64,000 bases of DNA from Guptibacillus algicola (GTDB lineage: Bacteria; Bacillota; Bacilli; Bacillales; Guptibacillaceae): contig NZ_JAIVAF010000003.1 of NCBI RefSeq assembly GCF_020171805.1, positions 1,178,001 through 1,242,000 on the forward strand. The letters run 5' to 3'. The position numbers and the translations under genes are program-made. The notes beneath the pieces are model-generated. The model did not search any database. It was not told where the DNA came from and saw nothing but the letters and a program-made list of their open reading frames with translations. Each line of letters starts with the position of its first letter. Position 1 is the first letter of the stretch. This document shows positions 1 through 9,208 of this stretch, piece after piece.

Positions 1-791
1 TCTTTGGAGATAGCCTCATTGGATTTCAGGAAAGCAAGCTTTTTTTATTAACCACAATGGTGATGATCTTCATCGGGAGTTTAGGCTTTCCAACCATTGT
101 AGAATACATAAACCCGTTTCGACGGAAAAGGAGTCTGTTTTCAAGAATCAACATTCGACTCCACACAACGTTATTTCTTACGGCTGCAGTCGTATACTAT
201 ACGATTGAGCATAATGGTATCTTTGCACACCTTTCATTTCCTGATAAGCTGTTCAACTCTTTTTTCCTTTCGGCCACAACAAGAAATGGTGGGTTAACAA
301 CGGTTGATATTTCATCATTACATATCACAACGCTTCTTATCTTGATGATTCTTATGTTCATTGGAGGAGCATCATCTAGTACTGGTGGGGGCTTGAGGTT
401 AACGACATTCTCTGTATTAATGGCAAAGATGGTATCTGTGGCTAAATCACAAGAGCATACCACTTTAATGAAAAAGACCATTTCTCAAGATTCCATCAAT
501 AAAGCATTTCTTATTTTTGTAAGCTTTGTATTTCTATTTGGATTGTCTACAGTTGCTCTTTCGTTGTTTGAACTACAGGAAATCGAAATGATCGCTTTCG
601 AAGTCCTTTCTGCACTCACGAATACGGGGCTTTCAATGGGAATTACAGGAGAACTAGCAACTTTTTCGAAGCTATTGCTTTGCATATTGATGATTATTGG
701 GCGAATTGGTATTTTCAGCTTCATTTATGTGGTGTTCAAGATTGAAAAATCCAAAACACGTTATTTAAAAGAAGATCTAGCAGTAGGATAA
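1..791 (+). CDS. TrkH/KtrB-type potassium translocating subunit (5' truncated)
   Basis: Integral membrane subunit of a Ktr/Trk K+ uptake system. The open frame continues to the left window edge without a stop, so the true start lies outside; the first internal ATG at 57 is not the start. The visible part holds the last two of the four membrane-pore-membrane units: a P-loop with TTRNGGLTT (bases about 270-305) and another with LTNTGLSMG (about 616-645), the degenerate K+ filters of this family. Several hydrophobic helices surround them. It is followed after 16 bases by its RCK-domain partner, so the two form an operon encoding pore and gate. TrkH versus KtrB/KtrD cannot be decided from the C-terminal part. 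Confidence 0.9.
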   Translation, partial: FGDSLIGFQESKLFLLTTMVMIFIGSLGFPTIVEYINPFRRKRSLFSRINIRLHTTLFLTAAVVYYTIEHNGIFAHLSFPDKLFNSFFLSATTRNGGLTTVDISSLHITTLLILMILMFIGGASSSTGGGLRLTTFSVLMAKMVSVAKSQEHTTLMKKTISQDSINKAFLIFVSFVFLFGLSTVALSLFELQEIEMIAFEVLSALTNTGLSMGITGELATFSKLLLCILMIIGRIGIFSFIYVVFKIEKSKTRYLKEDLAVG

Positions 792-807
792 GAAGGGGTT
801 TGATCGA

Positions 808-1467
808 TTGAGAAAACAATTTTTAGTACTCGGTGCAGGAAGATTTGCTAAAGGCATTATTCAAGAACTATACGCACAAAAATGTGATGTCATTGTTTGT
901 GACAAAGATGAGGGCCCTCTTGAAGATATCGAAGAATACGCTACACATTCGATTGTTGGAGACCTAAGGGAAAATGGTGTGATGGACGACTTAAACGTTG
1001 AACAATTTGATGCCGTTTTCGTTGCCATCGGTACAGACTCATATTCAGCGATTCTCATCACAAATCGATTGCGTGAGCGCAATGCAAAGGAAATCATCGT
1101 AAAGGCAACAAGTAAAGAAATAGGGGAGATCCTATCTAATTTAGGCGCGAATCGTGTGATTTATCCTGAGGAAGAAGCAGGGATGAAAGTAGCTAGACAA
1201 ATAACGATGCCAAATGTGATCGAGTATATCGAAATCACAAAAAATGTCTCAGCAGTTGAATTAAAAGTTCCTGAAGAATTAGTTGGGAAGACTTTGCTTG
1301 AGCTTGATTTCTCAAGAAAATACGACCTGAACGTCTCACTTATCTTGAGAGAAGATTCTCCTATACTGAGCCGTTATGCAGAAGTGGCTTTCCAAAGTGA
1401 CGATGTAATCCTAATTGTCGGTGAAAACAAAAAAATCCAACAGTTCAGAAAGAAATTTGATTTATAA
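808..1467 (+). CDS. TrkA/KtrA-type RCK regulatory subunit of K+ uptake
   Basis: Cytosolic regulator that binds nucleotides and gates the K+ pore encoded just upstream. The 219-residue protein is the usual length. An N-terminal Rossmann RCK_N domain begins with VLGAGRFAKGIIQEL, the dinucleotide-binding glycine motif, and has an acidic residue at the end of strand 2 (VIVCDKDEG). The RCK_C domain (about 135-219) covers the ligand-binding half, which in relatives binds c-di-AMP. The start is TTG, preceded by GAAGGGG about ten bases upstream; no better start exists in frame. A strong hairpin-T terminator follows. Confidence 0.9.
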   Translation: MRKQFLVLGAGRFAKGIIQELYAQKCDVIVCDKDEGPLEDIEEYATHSIVGDLRENGVMDDLNVEQFDAVFVAIGTDSYSAILITNRLRERNAKEIIVKATSKEIGEILSNLGANRVIYPEEEAGMKVARQITMPNVIEYIEITKNVSAVELKVPEELVGKTLLELDFSRKYDLNVSLILREDSPILSRYAEVAFQSDDVILIVGENKKIQQFRKKFDL

Positions 1468-1476
1468 TAGGCCTTT

Positions 1477-1507
1477 AAAAAACCTGCTAAATAAGCAGGT
1501 TTTTTGC
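1477..1507 (+). terminator. Rho-independent terminator of the K+ uptake operon
   Basis: AACCTGCT and AGCAGGTT pair around AAATA, preceded by an A-run and followed by TTTTTTG. It lies ten bases after the stop of the RCK gene. Confidence 0.85.
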
Positions 1508-1607
1508 TTTAATTATGATAAATTTTCAAAAGTTTTGTATCCGCTTTCATTACTGATTCGATGGTTGTTACCGAAAACACCAAGATCTCTAACCAATTGC
1601 TAATCAC

Positions 1608-1637
1608 GTGACAAAAATAAAATTTCTTGTATATAAT
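1608..1637 (+). promoter_or_regulatory. Probable sigma-A promoter of ppc
   Basis: GTGACA (1608-1613) and a perfect TATAAT (1632-1637) are 18 bases apart in an AT-rich stretch 60 bases before the ppc start. The -35 box has one mismatch to TTGACA. Confidence 0.5.
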
Positions 1638-1696
1638 AGAAATATTGAAATAATTTTAATTATTCGCATTAACAATTTCTGAAAGGATGGTCGTAG

Positions 1697-4450
1697 ATGA
1701 CGAAACTAGATACAGCAACCACTTCACAACAAAACCACCACGTTGCACTAAGACGTGACATCAACATGTTAGGAAACTTACTAGGTGACGTTTTAGTGCA
1801 GCATGGCGGACAACACCTTCTAGACACAGTAGAATCTATTCGTGAAAAAACAAAGTCGATAAGACAAAATGCTCAAGACGAAATAACGAAAGAACTAGAA
1901 GATACGATCCAAGGTCTACAATCTCCACTAAGAAAACAAGTTATCCGAGCTTTTGCATTGTATTTTCATTTAGTCAATATCGCAGAACAAAATCACAGAA
2001 TTCGAAGACGAAAAGATTATCAAATGCTTGATGAAAATAGTTCACAGCCAGGGTCTATTCCGCATGCAATTTCAACATTGAAGGAGAATAATGTACCTGG
2101 AGAGCTAATCGAAGAGACGCTACAGTCTCTATCGTTAGAGCTTATTCTTACTGCTCACCCAACTGAAGCCACTCGTAGGACGGTTCTTGAAATCCATAAG
2201 AGAATCGCAAATGCTCTCCGTGAGATGGACAATCCGCTCTTAACTTCAAGAGAGAAGAAGAGCATCAAGGACTCCATCTATAATGAAATCACGACGCTTT
2301 GGCAAACTGATGAACTTCGCCATAAGAAACCAACTGTCATGGATGAAGTAAATATGGGGCTGTTTTATTTTGAAGAAACGCTATTCGATGTTCTTCCAGA
2401 AATTCATGAAGAACTTGAAGAATGTTTAAAGGAACATTATCCAGACGTATCATGGAACATCCCGAACATTCTCAACTTTGGATCATGGATTGGTGGAGAT
2501 CGTGATGGGAACCCGTTTGTAACTCCTGACGTTACTTGGAACACACTCGAAAAGCAGCGTGAAGTTGTTGTATCAAAATACAAACAATCCGTTAAAGACC
2601 TAATGAGAAAGTTAAGTCAGTCCTCAAACAGAGTTCCAATCTGTGGTGAGTTGATTGCATCCATTGAAAGAGATGAAGAACAGCTTCCACATGTTAAGAG
2701 GTGGGGAGTTCCTCACGAATCATATCGAGTAAAGCTTTCATATGTTCTTGAGAAACTAGATAAGATCGGTACTCCTATTGGATATCACGATGCAGAAGAT
2801 TTCATTAGTGATTTAAAGTTGCTAGAAAATAGCTTGCGTCAGCATTACCCAGAAGGTTTTCACTTTGATGATCTCCATAAACTTATTCGACAAGTTACGC
2901 TCTTCCGCTTCCACTTAGCGACGCTTGATATACGAAACCATAGTGGTAAGCATGAAGGTGCTGTAAATGAACTATTACAGCGTGTCAATATATCGGATGA
3001 CTATTCTTCACTGTCAGAAAAGGAAAAAGTTAACCTTCTTGCCGAGGTTCTCGAGGATCCACGACCGGTTTTATCAACCTACGAAGATTACACGACAGAC
3101 ACGCAAGAAATTCTAGATATATTCTCTATGATAAGAAAAGCTCACGTTGAATTTGGAGAAGAATCCATTTCTGTATACTTAATTAGTATGACGCAATCAG
3201 CAAGTGATCTACTTGAAGTTCTCGTACTCGCAAAAGAAGCTGGAATTTATCGCCTTCACTCAGATGGCAGCATTGAAAGTAATTTGAACGTTGCACCACT
3301 TCTTGAGACGATCGATGATCTTAAAGCTGGAGCAAGTACAATGGAAGAGCTTTTTAATCTAGACGTTTATCAAAAACACCTTGAACAAGTAGGCAATCGC
3401 CAAGAAATTATGCTTGGCTATTCAGATGGTAGTAAAGATGGTGGAACATTAACAGCAAATTGGAAGCTATACCAAGCTCAACAAGAGATCAGTCAAATTG
3501 CAGTAGAACGAAACATAAAGCTAAAGTTCTTCCACGGTAGAGGTGGGGCACTTGGGCGAGGCGGTGGTCCATTAAGAAGAAGCTTGCTTTCACAACCTCC
3601 TGAAACCTATACCGCAGGTGTCAAAATCACAGAACAAGGTGAAGTCCTTTCTTCTCGCTACCTACTTTATGATATTGCTTACAGAAGTCTTGAACAGGCT
3701 ACGACGACGTTACTCTCTGCAGCTGTTTCAGGAATCAAAAAAGACTCAAGGCAAGACGATTGGCAGAGAGCGATGGAGCATATTTCAGAACTCTCACTCG
3801 ATAAGTATCAATCGTTGGTGTTTAATGACGAAGGGTTCTTGACTTACTTTACAAATGGAACTCCATTGCCTGAATTAGGAGCTCTGAATATCGGTTCAAG
3901 ACCTATGAGTAGAAAAGGAACAAATAGCTTTGACGATTTAAGAGCGATTCCATGGGTATTTGCTTGGACACAAAGCCGCCAGCTAATGCCAGCATGGTAT
4001 GCATCAGGTACTGGGTTGAACCAATTTGCCTCAACTCCAGAGGGACTCAATGAACTGAAAGAAATGTACGATAAGTGGCCATTTTTCGCATCGCTAATCG
4101 ACAACTTACAGATGGGACTTATGAAAGCCGATTTACCAACAGCTGAAAAGTATATGGCGTTGATTAAAGATGAACAAGTCGCAACACGTATTTTTAATAT
4201 GATCGTTGAAGAGTATCATCTTACGAAAAACGTGATCCTTACTATTACAGGGCAAGATGAGCTACTGGATGGCACGCCTAACATTAAAGATTCCATTCGT
4301 CTCAGAAACCCTTACGTAGATCCATTAAGTTCCTTACAGGTAGAACTAATATCAAAATATAGAGCGAGCGACAGTTCTGATGATGAACTACTGAAAGAAA
4401 TTCTACTTACCATCAACGGTATTGCCGCTGGTCTAAGAAATACAGGTTGA
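1697..4450 (+). CDS. ppc: Phosphoenolpyruvate carboxylase
   Basis: Anaplerotic enzyme: PEP plus bicarbonate gives oxaloacetate and phosphate. The 917-residue length is normal for bacterial PEPC. All signature blocks are present in order: LTAHPTEATRR (catalytic His, about residue 152), FGSWIGGDRDGNPF, the FHLATLDIRNHSGKH block, GYSDGSKDGG, the glycine-rich FFHGRGGALGRGGGP loop, and NIGSRPMSRKG followed by a WTQSRQLMPAWYASG block. The C-terminus ends in RNTG, as expected for a complete enzyme whose last residues form the allosteric site. GAAAGGATGG lies just upstream of the ATG. It stands alone between two terminators. Confidence 0.98.
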   Translation: MTKLDTATTSQQNHHVALRRDINMLGNLLGDVLVQHGGQHLLDTVESIREKTKSIRQNAQDEITKELEDTIQGLQSPLRKQVIRAFALYFHLVNIAEQNHRIRRRKDYQMLDENSSQPGSIPHAISTLKENNVPGELIEETLQSLSLELILTAHPTEATRRTVLEIHKRIANALREMDNPLLTSREKKSIKDSIYNEITTLWQTDELRHKKPTVMDEVNMGLFYFEETLFDVLPEIHEELEECLKEHYPDVSWNIPNILNFGSWIGGDRDGNPFVTPDVTWNTLEKQREVVVSKYKQSVKDLMRKLSQSSNRVPICGELIASIERDEEQLPHVKRWGVPHESYRVKLSYVLEKLDKIGTPIGYHDAEDFISDLKLLENSLRQHYPEGFHFDDLHKLIRQVTLFRFHLATLDIRNHSGKHEGAVNELLQRVNISDDYSSLSEKEKVNLLAEVLEDPRPVLSTYEDYTTDTQEILDIFSMIRKAHVEFGEESISVYLISMTQSASDLLEVLVLAKEAGIYRLHSDGSIESNLNVAPLLETIDDLKAGASTMEELFNLDVYQKHLEQVGNRQEIMLGYSDGSKDGGTLTANWKLYQAQQEISQIAVERNIKLKFFHGRGGALGRGGGPLRRSLLSQPPETYTAGVKITEQGEVLSSRYLLYDIAYRSLEQATTTLLSAAVSGIKKDSRQDDWQRAMEHISELSLDKYQSLVFNDEGFLTYFTNGTPLPELGALNIGSRPMSRKGTNSFDDLRAIPWVFAWTQSRQLMPAWYASGTGLNQFASTPEGLNELKEMYDKWPFFASLIDNLQMGLMKADLPTAEKYMALIKDEQVATRIFNMIVEEYHLTKNVILTITGQDELLDGTPNIKDSIRLRNPYVDPLSSLQVELISKYRASDSSDDELLKEILLTINGIAAGLRNTG

Positions 4451-4455
4451 TCAAG

Positions 4456-4490
4456 AAACCTCTCTGCAACAATTGCGGAGGGGTTTTTTT
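4456..4490 (+). terminator. Rho-independent terminator of ppc
   Basis: An imperfect stem (AACCTCTCTGCAA with TTGCGGAGGGGTT) is followed by seven T residues, directly after the ppc stop. Confidence 0.8.
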
Positions 4491-4594
4491 GTTATTGGGT
4501 AATTCATTATGATTTCTCGATTTTTACCACAAATACTTTGCTCTTTTGATGCAAAACTAAGGATGTAAGAAAAATTGCACAAGGAGGGCAAAAC

Positions 4595-5413
4595 ATGTAC
4601 AAAAAACTGATGCCGTTATTACTGCCCGGGTTATTGTTGCTCGGAGCATGTAATGCGAACGGTGATAATGATAAAAACGAAGCGATGAATAATATGAATA
4701 CTACAAGTGCACCAACTGAAGGTATTCAACGAATTAATTCAGGGCAAATCACAATTGACCCTAACTCTTACAGTACGGAAACGCCTAGTAAAAAATTCCC
4801 TCACGGTGAGATCGTTCAAAAGGGACAGTTTGAGTTTAAAGAGGCTATTCCAGGGATTGATCCAAGAGAGTATCTTCCTGAAGGTTTCCCTGAGCAATAC
4901 GGAATCGGTGGAGGAGATGAGCAAGCGAAGCAACGTGCAAGAGATGGGCAGAACAACAACCAAGGGCAAAATAATCAACAACCAGCCCAAGGTAATGAAG
5001 GTAACAATACAAATCAAGCAGAACCTTCAGGGGAAATCAGTAAAGAGGTTCAGCAGGTTATCGATTTAACGAATAAGGAGAGAAGAAAGCAGGGTCTTCC
5101 TGATCTGAAAGCATACACAAAGTTAAGTGATGTTGCTCAAGAAAAGTCACGTGATATGCAGGAAAAGAATTACTTCTCTCATACGAGCCCTACTTATGGA
5201 TCTCCATTCGATATGATGAGAGACTTTGGTGTTGATTTTAACACGGCCGGTGAAAATATCGCTCAAGGTCAACAAACACCTCAATCAGTAGTGGATGCCT
5301 GGATGAAGAGTGAAGGGCACCGTAAAAACATCATGAACAAAAGCTTCACGCACATCGGTGTAGGCCTAGTACAAGATGGTCATTATTGGACACAAATGTT
5401 TATAGGAAAATAA
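4595..5413 (+). CDS. CAP/SCP-domain lipoprotein (YkwD-like)
   Basis: Probably a membrane-anchored extracytoplasmic protein. The 272-residue product begins with a lipoprotein signal peptide and lipobox LLGAC (lipidated Cys near residue 19). Residues 20-150 are low-complexity, Asn/Gln-rich linker. The C-terminal CAP domain (about 152-272) shows VIDLTNKERRKQGL, a YFSHTSP motif, AGENIAQGQ and AWMKSEGHRKNIM, containing the conserved His and Glu residues. The family is common in spore formers but its biochemical activity is not settled. An excellent AAGGAGGG site precedes the ATG. The gene is monocistronic. Confidence 0.9.
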   Translation: MYKKLMPLLLPGLLLLGACNANGDNDKNEAMNNMNTTSAPTEGIQRINSGQITIDPNSYSTETPSKKFPHGEIVQKGQFEFKEAIPGIDPREYLPEGFPEQYGIGGGDEQAKQRARDGQNNNQGQNNQQPAQGNEGNNTNQAEPSGEISKEVQQVIDLTNKERRKQGLPDLKAYTKLSDVAQEKSRDMQEKNYFSHTSPTYGSPFDMMRDFGVDFNTAGENIAQGQQTPQSVVDAWMKSEGHRKNIMNKSFTHIGVGLVQDGHYWTQMFIGK

Positions 5414-5420
5414 TAAGAGA

Positions 5421-5455
5421 GCCAGGTACATTAAGATGTGCCTGGTCCTTTTTTA
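5421..5455 (+). terminator. Rho-independent terminator of the CAP lipoprotein gene
   Basis: CCAGGTACA and TGTGCCTGG pair around a short loop, followed by CCTTTTTT. Confidence 0.85.
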
Positions 5456-5554
5456 ATGTCATCCCATTGTTCTTTCACCACTTTTGGTTCATAATGGAAG
5501 GGGTAGTTATCTGAATAATAGTAATTTTACATAAGATTGGAAGGTGTAATCGCT

Positions 5555-6925
5555 TTGAATATCCTGGACGTTCTTTCTGATCTACTAGAACCAGAACAAA
5601 TCAGTACAAACGAAACGATTATCGATCAACATAGTAAGGATGAATCGTATCATACACCACACAACCCAGATGTTGTGGTATTTCCAAAGAACGCGGAAGA
5701 CATTAGTAAAGTAGTTGCAGCTGCAAACAAGAACAATATTCCAATCGTTCCGTTTGGGCTTGGTTCAAGCCTCGAAGGACATGTTATTCCGTATCAAGGT
5801 GGGATTTCGATCGACTTCCAGCTAATGAATAACGTAATCGAAGTACGTCCTGATGATTTTCTAGTTCGCGTACAGCCAGGTGTAACACGTTCACAATTAA
5901 ATAAAGAATTAAAAAAGTACGGATTATTCTTTACTGTAGACCCTGGAGCTGATGCAACAATTGGCGGGATGACTTCAACGAATGCGAGTGGAACAACATC
6001 AGTACGCTATGGAGTTATGCGAGATGTTGTTCGTGATATTGAAGTTGTTCTTCCTGATGGGCAAATCATACATACGGGAAGCTTAACGGCTAAGTCATCT
6101 TCAGGTTACCACCTCACTAGTCTCTTTGTAGGTTCTGAAGGCACGCTCGGAACATTTTCTGAGATCACCTTAAAGGTATACGGAATTCCAGAGACCATAC
6201 TTGCAGGTAGAATTGTTTTTCCTACGATCGAGAATGCAGTGACAACAGTTACAAACATTCTCCATGCAGGAATTCCAGTAGCCAGAATGGAACTCGTAGA
6301 TGCACGTTCCATTCAACAAGTGAACAAAACAAATGAAACGGATTACTTAGAAAAACCGACAGTCTTTATTGAGTTTCATGGGAACGAGGCAGGTTTAAAA
6401 CAGGATGTCGCTTTTGCAGAAAGCATCGCTCAAGATAACGATTGTGATGAATTTATCTTTGAGCATGATTCAAAGAAACGAGCACAATTGTGGGAGGCCC
6501 GTCATAATCTAGCCTATTCTTTCAGTCACAGTTCTCCAGGTAAGAAAATGATGGTAACGGATGTTTGCGTCCCCATTTCAGAACTAACTGGTGCTATTAT
6601 TGATGCAAGACAAGCAATAGAACAATATGGACTGGACGGCGCATTAGTAGGTCATGTTGGGGATGGTAATTATCATGCTATCCTCATGCTAGACCCTGAA
6701 AATCCAACAGAGCTAGAAAAAGCTACTCAATTAAATCAGCATCTTGTGCATTATGCTTTAGATAAAGGCGGTACGTGTACTGGAGAGCATGGCGTCGGAA
6801 CAGGTAAAATGAAATACCAACAAATGGAGCATGGACCGGCTTTCGAAGTGATGCGAGGTATAAAGAAAACACTTGATCCAAACGGAATCATGAATCCTGG
6901 CAAGATCTTTGAGATAAACTCATAA
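5555..6925 (+). CDS. FAD-linked oxidase, GlcD / D-lactate dehydrogenase family
   Basis: Flavoenzyme predicted to oxidise a 2-hydroxy acid such as glycolate or D-lactate to the keto acid. About 456 residues. The PCMH-type FAD domain (about 30-215) contains VVVFPKNAEDISKVV, PFGLGSSLEGH and the glycine-rich PGADATIGGMTSTNASG; the FAD-oxidase C domain follows, ending in HVGDGNYHA, GTCTGEHGVGTGK and DPNGIMNPGK. I start at the TTG at 5555 because GGAAGGTG lies 9-16 bases before it; an in-frame TTG at 5537 overlaps that site. No GlcE or GlcF partner is adjacent, so it probably acts as a single-subunit enzyme. Glycolate versus D-lactate cannot be decided here. Confidence 0.9.
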   Translation: MNILDVLSDLLEPEQISTNETIIDQHSKDESYHTPHNPDVVVFPKNAEDISKVVAAANKNNIPIVPFGLGSSLEGHVIPYQGGISIDFQLMNNVIEVRPDDFLVRVQPGVTRSQLNKELKKYGLFFTVDPGADATIGGMTSTNASGTTSVRYGVMRDVVRDIEVVLPDGQIIHTGSLTAKSSSGYHLTSLFVGSEGTLGTFSEITLKVYGIPETILAGRIVFPTIENAVTTVTNILHAGIPVARMELVDARSIQQVNKTNETDYLEKPTVFIEFHGNEAGLKQDVAFAESIAQDNDCDEFIFEHDSKKRAQLWEARHNLAYSFSHSSPGKKMMVTDVCVPISELTGAIIDARQAIEQYGLDGALVGHVGDGNYHAILMLDPENPTELEKATQLNQHLVHYALDKGGTCTGEHGVGTGKMKYQQMEHGPAFEVMRGIKKTLDPNGIMNPGKIFEINS

Positions 6926-6951
6926 TTTTGATTAGCAACTCCTATGCTATC

Positions 6952-6992
6952 GGTATTCTTTAAAAGTGTGGCGAACTCTTTTGAAGAATACC
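6952..6992. repeat. 15-bp inverted repeat between glcD-like and hydroxyacyl-CoA dehydrogenase genes
   Basis: GGTATTCTTTAAAAG (6952-6966) pairs with CTTTTGAAGAATACC (6978-6992) with one wobble pair, around an 11-base loop. No T-tract follows, so it is not a standard terminator. It lies 27 bases after the upstream stop and 19 bases before the cre site. Confidence 0.7.
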
Positions 6993-7010
6993 ATTTATTC
7001 TACGCAAATT

Positions 7011-7024
7011 TGAAAGCGTTATCA
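7011..7024 (+). promoter_or_regulatory. Putative cre site (CcpA operator)
   Basis: TGAAAGCGTTATCA fits the Bacillus cre consensus TGNAARCGNWWWCA at every position. It lies 20 bases before the ATG of the hydroxyacyl-CoA dehydrogenase, a place where CcpA binding would repress the gene pair when glucose is present. Confidence 0.6.
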
Positions 7025-7043
7025 CAAAAGGGGTGGAATGTAT

Positions 7044-7895
7044 ATGTCGATAAAGAAAGTAGCTATTATTGGTTCTGGCACAATGGGACGAGGAATCGCT
7101 TATGCAGCAGCTATTTCTGGATTATCGGTTAACCTTCAAGATATTAACGAACCTTCGTTAGAAGATGCTAAAGCATATCACAAGAAAGAATTTGATCGAG
7201 CAGTAAAAAAAGAAATTTTAACGAGAGAAGAAGCGAACCGATCGTTTGAAGCGATCAACTATACAACAGATATGAAAGAATCAGTAAAAGATCGCGACCT
7301 CGTAATCGAGGCAGTATTAGAAATTATGGAATTGAAAGCAAGTATCTTCAAACAACTCGATGAGCTGACGCCTGAGCATGCGATACTCGCAACTAACACA
7401 TCAACGATGTCTCCAACTGAAATCGCTGCACAAACGAACCGGCCTGACAAATGCATAGCACTTCACTTTTTTAACCCCGTACCACGTATGAAGCTAATAG
7501 AAGTGATCTGTGGGTTAGAGACTTCTGAACAAACGATTGAAAAAGCATTCGAATTTGGAGAATCAATCGGTAAGGAATGTGTGAAGATCAATGAATTTCC
7601 AGGCTTTGCTGTAAGTCGTATGAATTGCCTAATCGGTAATGAAGCAATGAATATGGTGATGGAAGGAGTAGGCTCTCCAGAAGACATCGACAAGGCGATG
7701 AAGTTAGGGTTGAATCATCCGATGGGGCCCCTAGAACTTGCTGATTTAGTCGGACTTGATACAAGGCTCCGTAACATGCAGTACCTCTATGAAACACTAG
7801 GTGAGAAATATAGACCTTGTCCGATTTTAACAAAGTATGTGAAAGCTGGGCATCTTGGCAAAAAGACAGGGAAAGGATTCTATACATATTCGTGA
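7044..7895 (+). CDS. 3-hydroxyacyl-CoA (3-hydroxybutyryl-CoA) dehydrogenase
   Basis: NAD-dependent oxidation of 3-hydroxyacyl-CoA to 3-ketoacyl-CoA, feeding the thiolase encoded next. About 283 residues, the normal length for a stand-alone HBDH/MmgB-type enzyme. The Rossmann motif IIGSGTMGRGIA is at the N-terminus, the catalytic segment HFFNPVPRMKLIEV contains the active His, and LNHPMGPLELADLVGLD lies in the C-terminal dimerisation domain. AAAGGGGTGG is better spaced for the ATG at 7044 than for the one at 7038. It forms an operon with the thiolase (41-44 base gap), and a cre site lies upstream. This recalls the catabolite-repressed mmg genes of B. subtilis. Confidence 0.93.
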   Translation: MSIKKVAIIGSGTMGRGIAYAAAISGLSVNLQDINEPSLEDAKAYHKKEFDRAVKKEILTREEANRSFEAINYTTDMKESVKDRDLVIEAVLEIMELKASIFKQLDELTPEHAILATNTSTMSPTEIAAQTNRPDKCIALHFFNPVPRMKLIEVICGLETSEQTIEKAFEFGESIGKECVKINEFPGFAVSRMNCLIGNEAMNMVMEGVGSPEDIDKAMKLGLNHPMGPLELADLVGLDTRLRNMQYLYETLGEKYRPCPILTKYVKAGHLGKKTGKGFYTYS

Positions 7896-7939
7896 TAAAT
7901 AAACCTTTATTAAACATGGCAACATAGGGGGGAACCATG

Positions 7940-9130
7940 ATGAAAGAAAGTATCGTTATTGTTGAATCAGTACGGACACCAGTTGGACGTTATGGAGGCG
8001 CACTTAAAGATCTTAATTCAGGGGAGCTAGCCGCGATTGCGATCAAAGAATCGATTAAGAGAGCTGGAATCTCACCTGATATCATCGATGAAGTCATTCT
8101 AGGAGAAGTTAGGCAGACAACAGAATCGTCAAATGTTGCAAGAGTTGCTGGACTCAGAGCAGGGATTTCAGAAACAGCACCTGGATTCACGATAAACAGA
8201 CTCTGCGCGTCAGGGATACAGGCTATTGCATCTGCCGTACAACAAGTGCAATCTGGGCAAGCTGAGATTGTCGTAGCAGGTGGGACCGAAAGCTTGAGTA
8301 ATGCACCGATCTATTTACGAAACAGTCGATTTGGTGGAGACAAAACACAATTGGTTGATTCCAACACTGAAGCAGGGCAACAGCCAATGGAACTATTTGG
8401 CTCTAAGTTAGGTATGGGGATAACAGCAGAAAATGTTGCTGACCGTTACCATATTTCTAGAGATGACCAAGATCGGTTTGCAGCGGAGAGTCAAAGAAGA
8501 GCTGCTTCTGCAATAGAGAAAGGCATATTCAAAGAAGAAATAACTCCAGTTGAAATCAAATCAAAACGAAATACTTTTACATTTGATACAGATGAACACC
8601 CAAGACCAGGCACAACATACGAGAAGCTTTCTAAATTAAAACCAGTGTTCAAGGAAAACGGTTCAGTAACCGCTGGGAATGCTTGCGGAAGGAATGATGG
8701 AGCCGTTGCAATGCTTATTATGAGTGAAGAAAAAGCTAGAGAACTGAATGCAAAACCTCTTGCAAGAGTCGTCGATTGGGCAACCTCTGGCGTATCACCT
8801 GAAATAATGGGAGTAGGTCCAGTACCAGCTGTAAAGAAGCTTCTAGAAAAGAGCAACATGTCACTTCAAGAAATCGGTTTAATCGAACTAAACGAAGCAT
8901 TCGCTGCACAGGCATTAGCTGTCATGAGGGAATTAAACTTGGATGAAAACAGAGTGAATGTTAACGGCGGAGCCATTGCACTTGGTCATCCGCTAGGAGC
9001 TACTGGAGCAAGAATATTAACATCATTAATGTACGAAATGAAGCGAAGAAATGAACGGTATGGAATTGCAACGTTATGTGTTGGTGGTGGGCAAGGTATG
9101 GCCATGCTTGTTGAAAATATGAATATGTGA
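7940..9130 (+). CDS. Thiolase (acetyl-CoA C-acyltransferase)
   Basis: Condenses or cleaves 3-ketoacyl-CoA and acetyl-CoA. About 396 residues, complete. The acyl-accepting cysteine lies in NRLCASGIQA (near residue 89), the His-containing NEAFAAQA motif near 340, and the second catalytic Cys in CVGGGQGMAM near the C-terminus, with GGAIALGHPLGATGAR between. Two adjacent ATGs (7937, 7940) are possible; AGGGGGG is spaced better for the second. With the preceding dehydrogenase it makes the last two steps of a beta-oxidation or acetoacetyl-CoA route. Chain-length preference is not visible. Confidence 0.95.
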   Translation: MKESIVIVESVRTPVGRYGGALKDLNSGELAAIAIKESIKRAGISPDIIDEVILGEVRQTTESSNVARVAGLRAGISETAPGFTINRLCASGIQAIASAVQQVQSGQAEIVVAGGTESLSNAPIYLRNSRFGGDKTQLVDSNTEAGQQPMELFGSKLGMGITAENVADRYHISRDDQDRFAAESQRRAASAIEKGIFKEEITPVEIKSKRNTFTFDTDEHPRPGTTYEKLSKLKPVFKENGSVTAGNACGRNDGAVAMLIMSEEKARELNAKPLARVVDWATSGVSPEIMGVGPVPAVKKLLEKSNMSLQEIGLIELNEAFAAQALAVMRELNLDENRVNVNGGAIALGHPLGATGARILTSLMYEMKRRNERYGIATLCVGGGQGMAMLVENMNM

Positions 9131-9141
9131 TGGAATGAAGA

Positions 9142-9170
9142 GAGACAGTGCTCATTCGCACTGTCTTTTG
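9142..9170 (+). terminator. Rho-independent terminator after the thiolase
   Basis: AGACAGTG and CACTGTCT pair around CTCATTCG, followed by TTTTG. Confidence 0.75.
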
Positions 9171-9208
9171 TTTGTGAAAATGATAAAAAAGTGAGAGGTG
9201 TAACTTAA

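Noticed and set aside
197-481. Long antisense frames opposite the K+ transporter, acyl-CoA dehydrogenases and gyrase-type genes
   Set aside because: They lack ribosome sites and known domains and lie opposite clear genes; they are shadows of the coding frames.
1415-1603. Frame running over the end of the RCK gene and its terminator
   Set aside because: It overlaps a conserved gene, crosses a terminator hairpin and has no recognisable domain.
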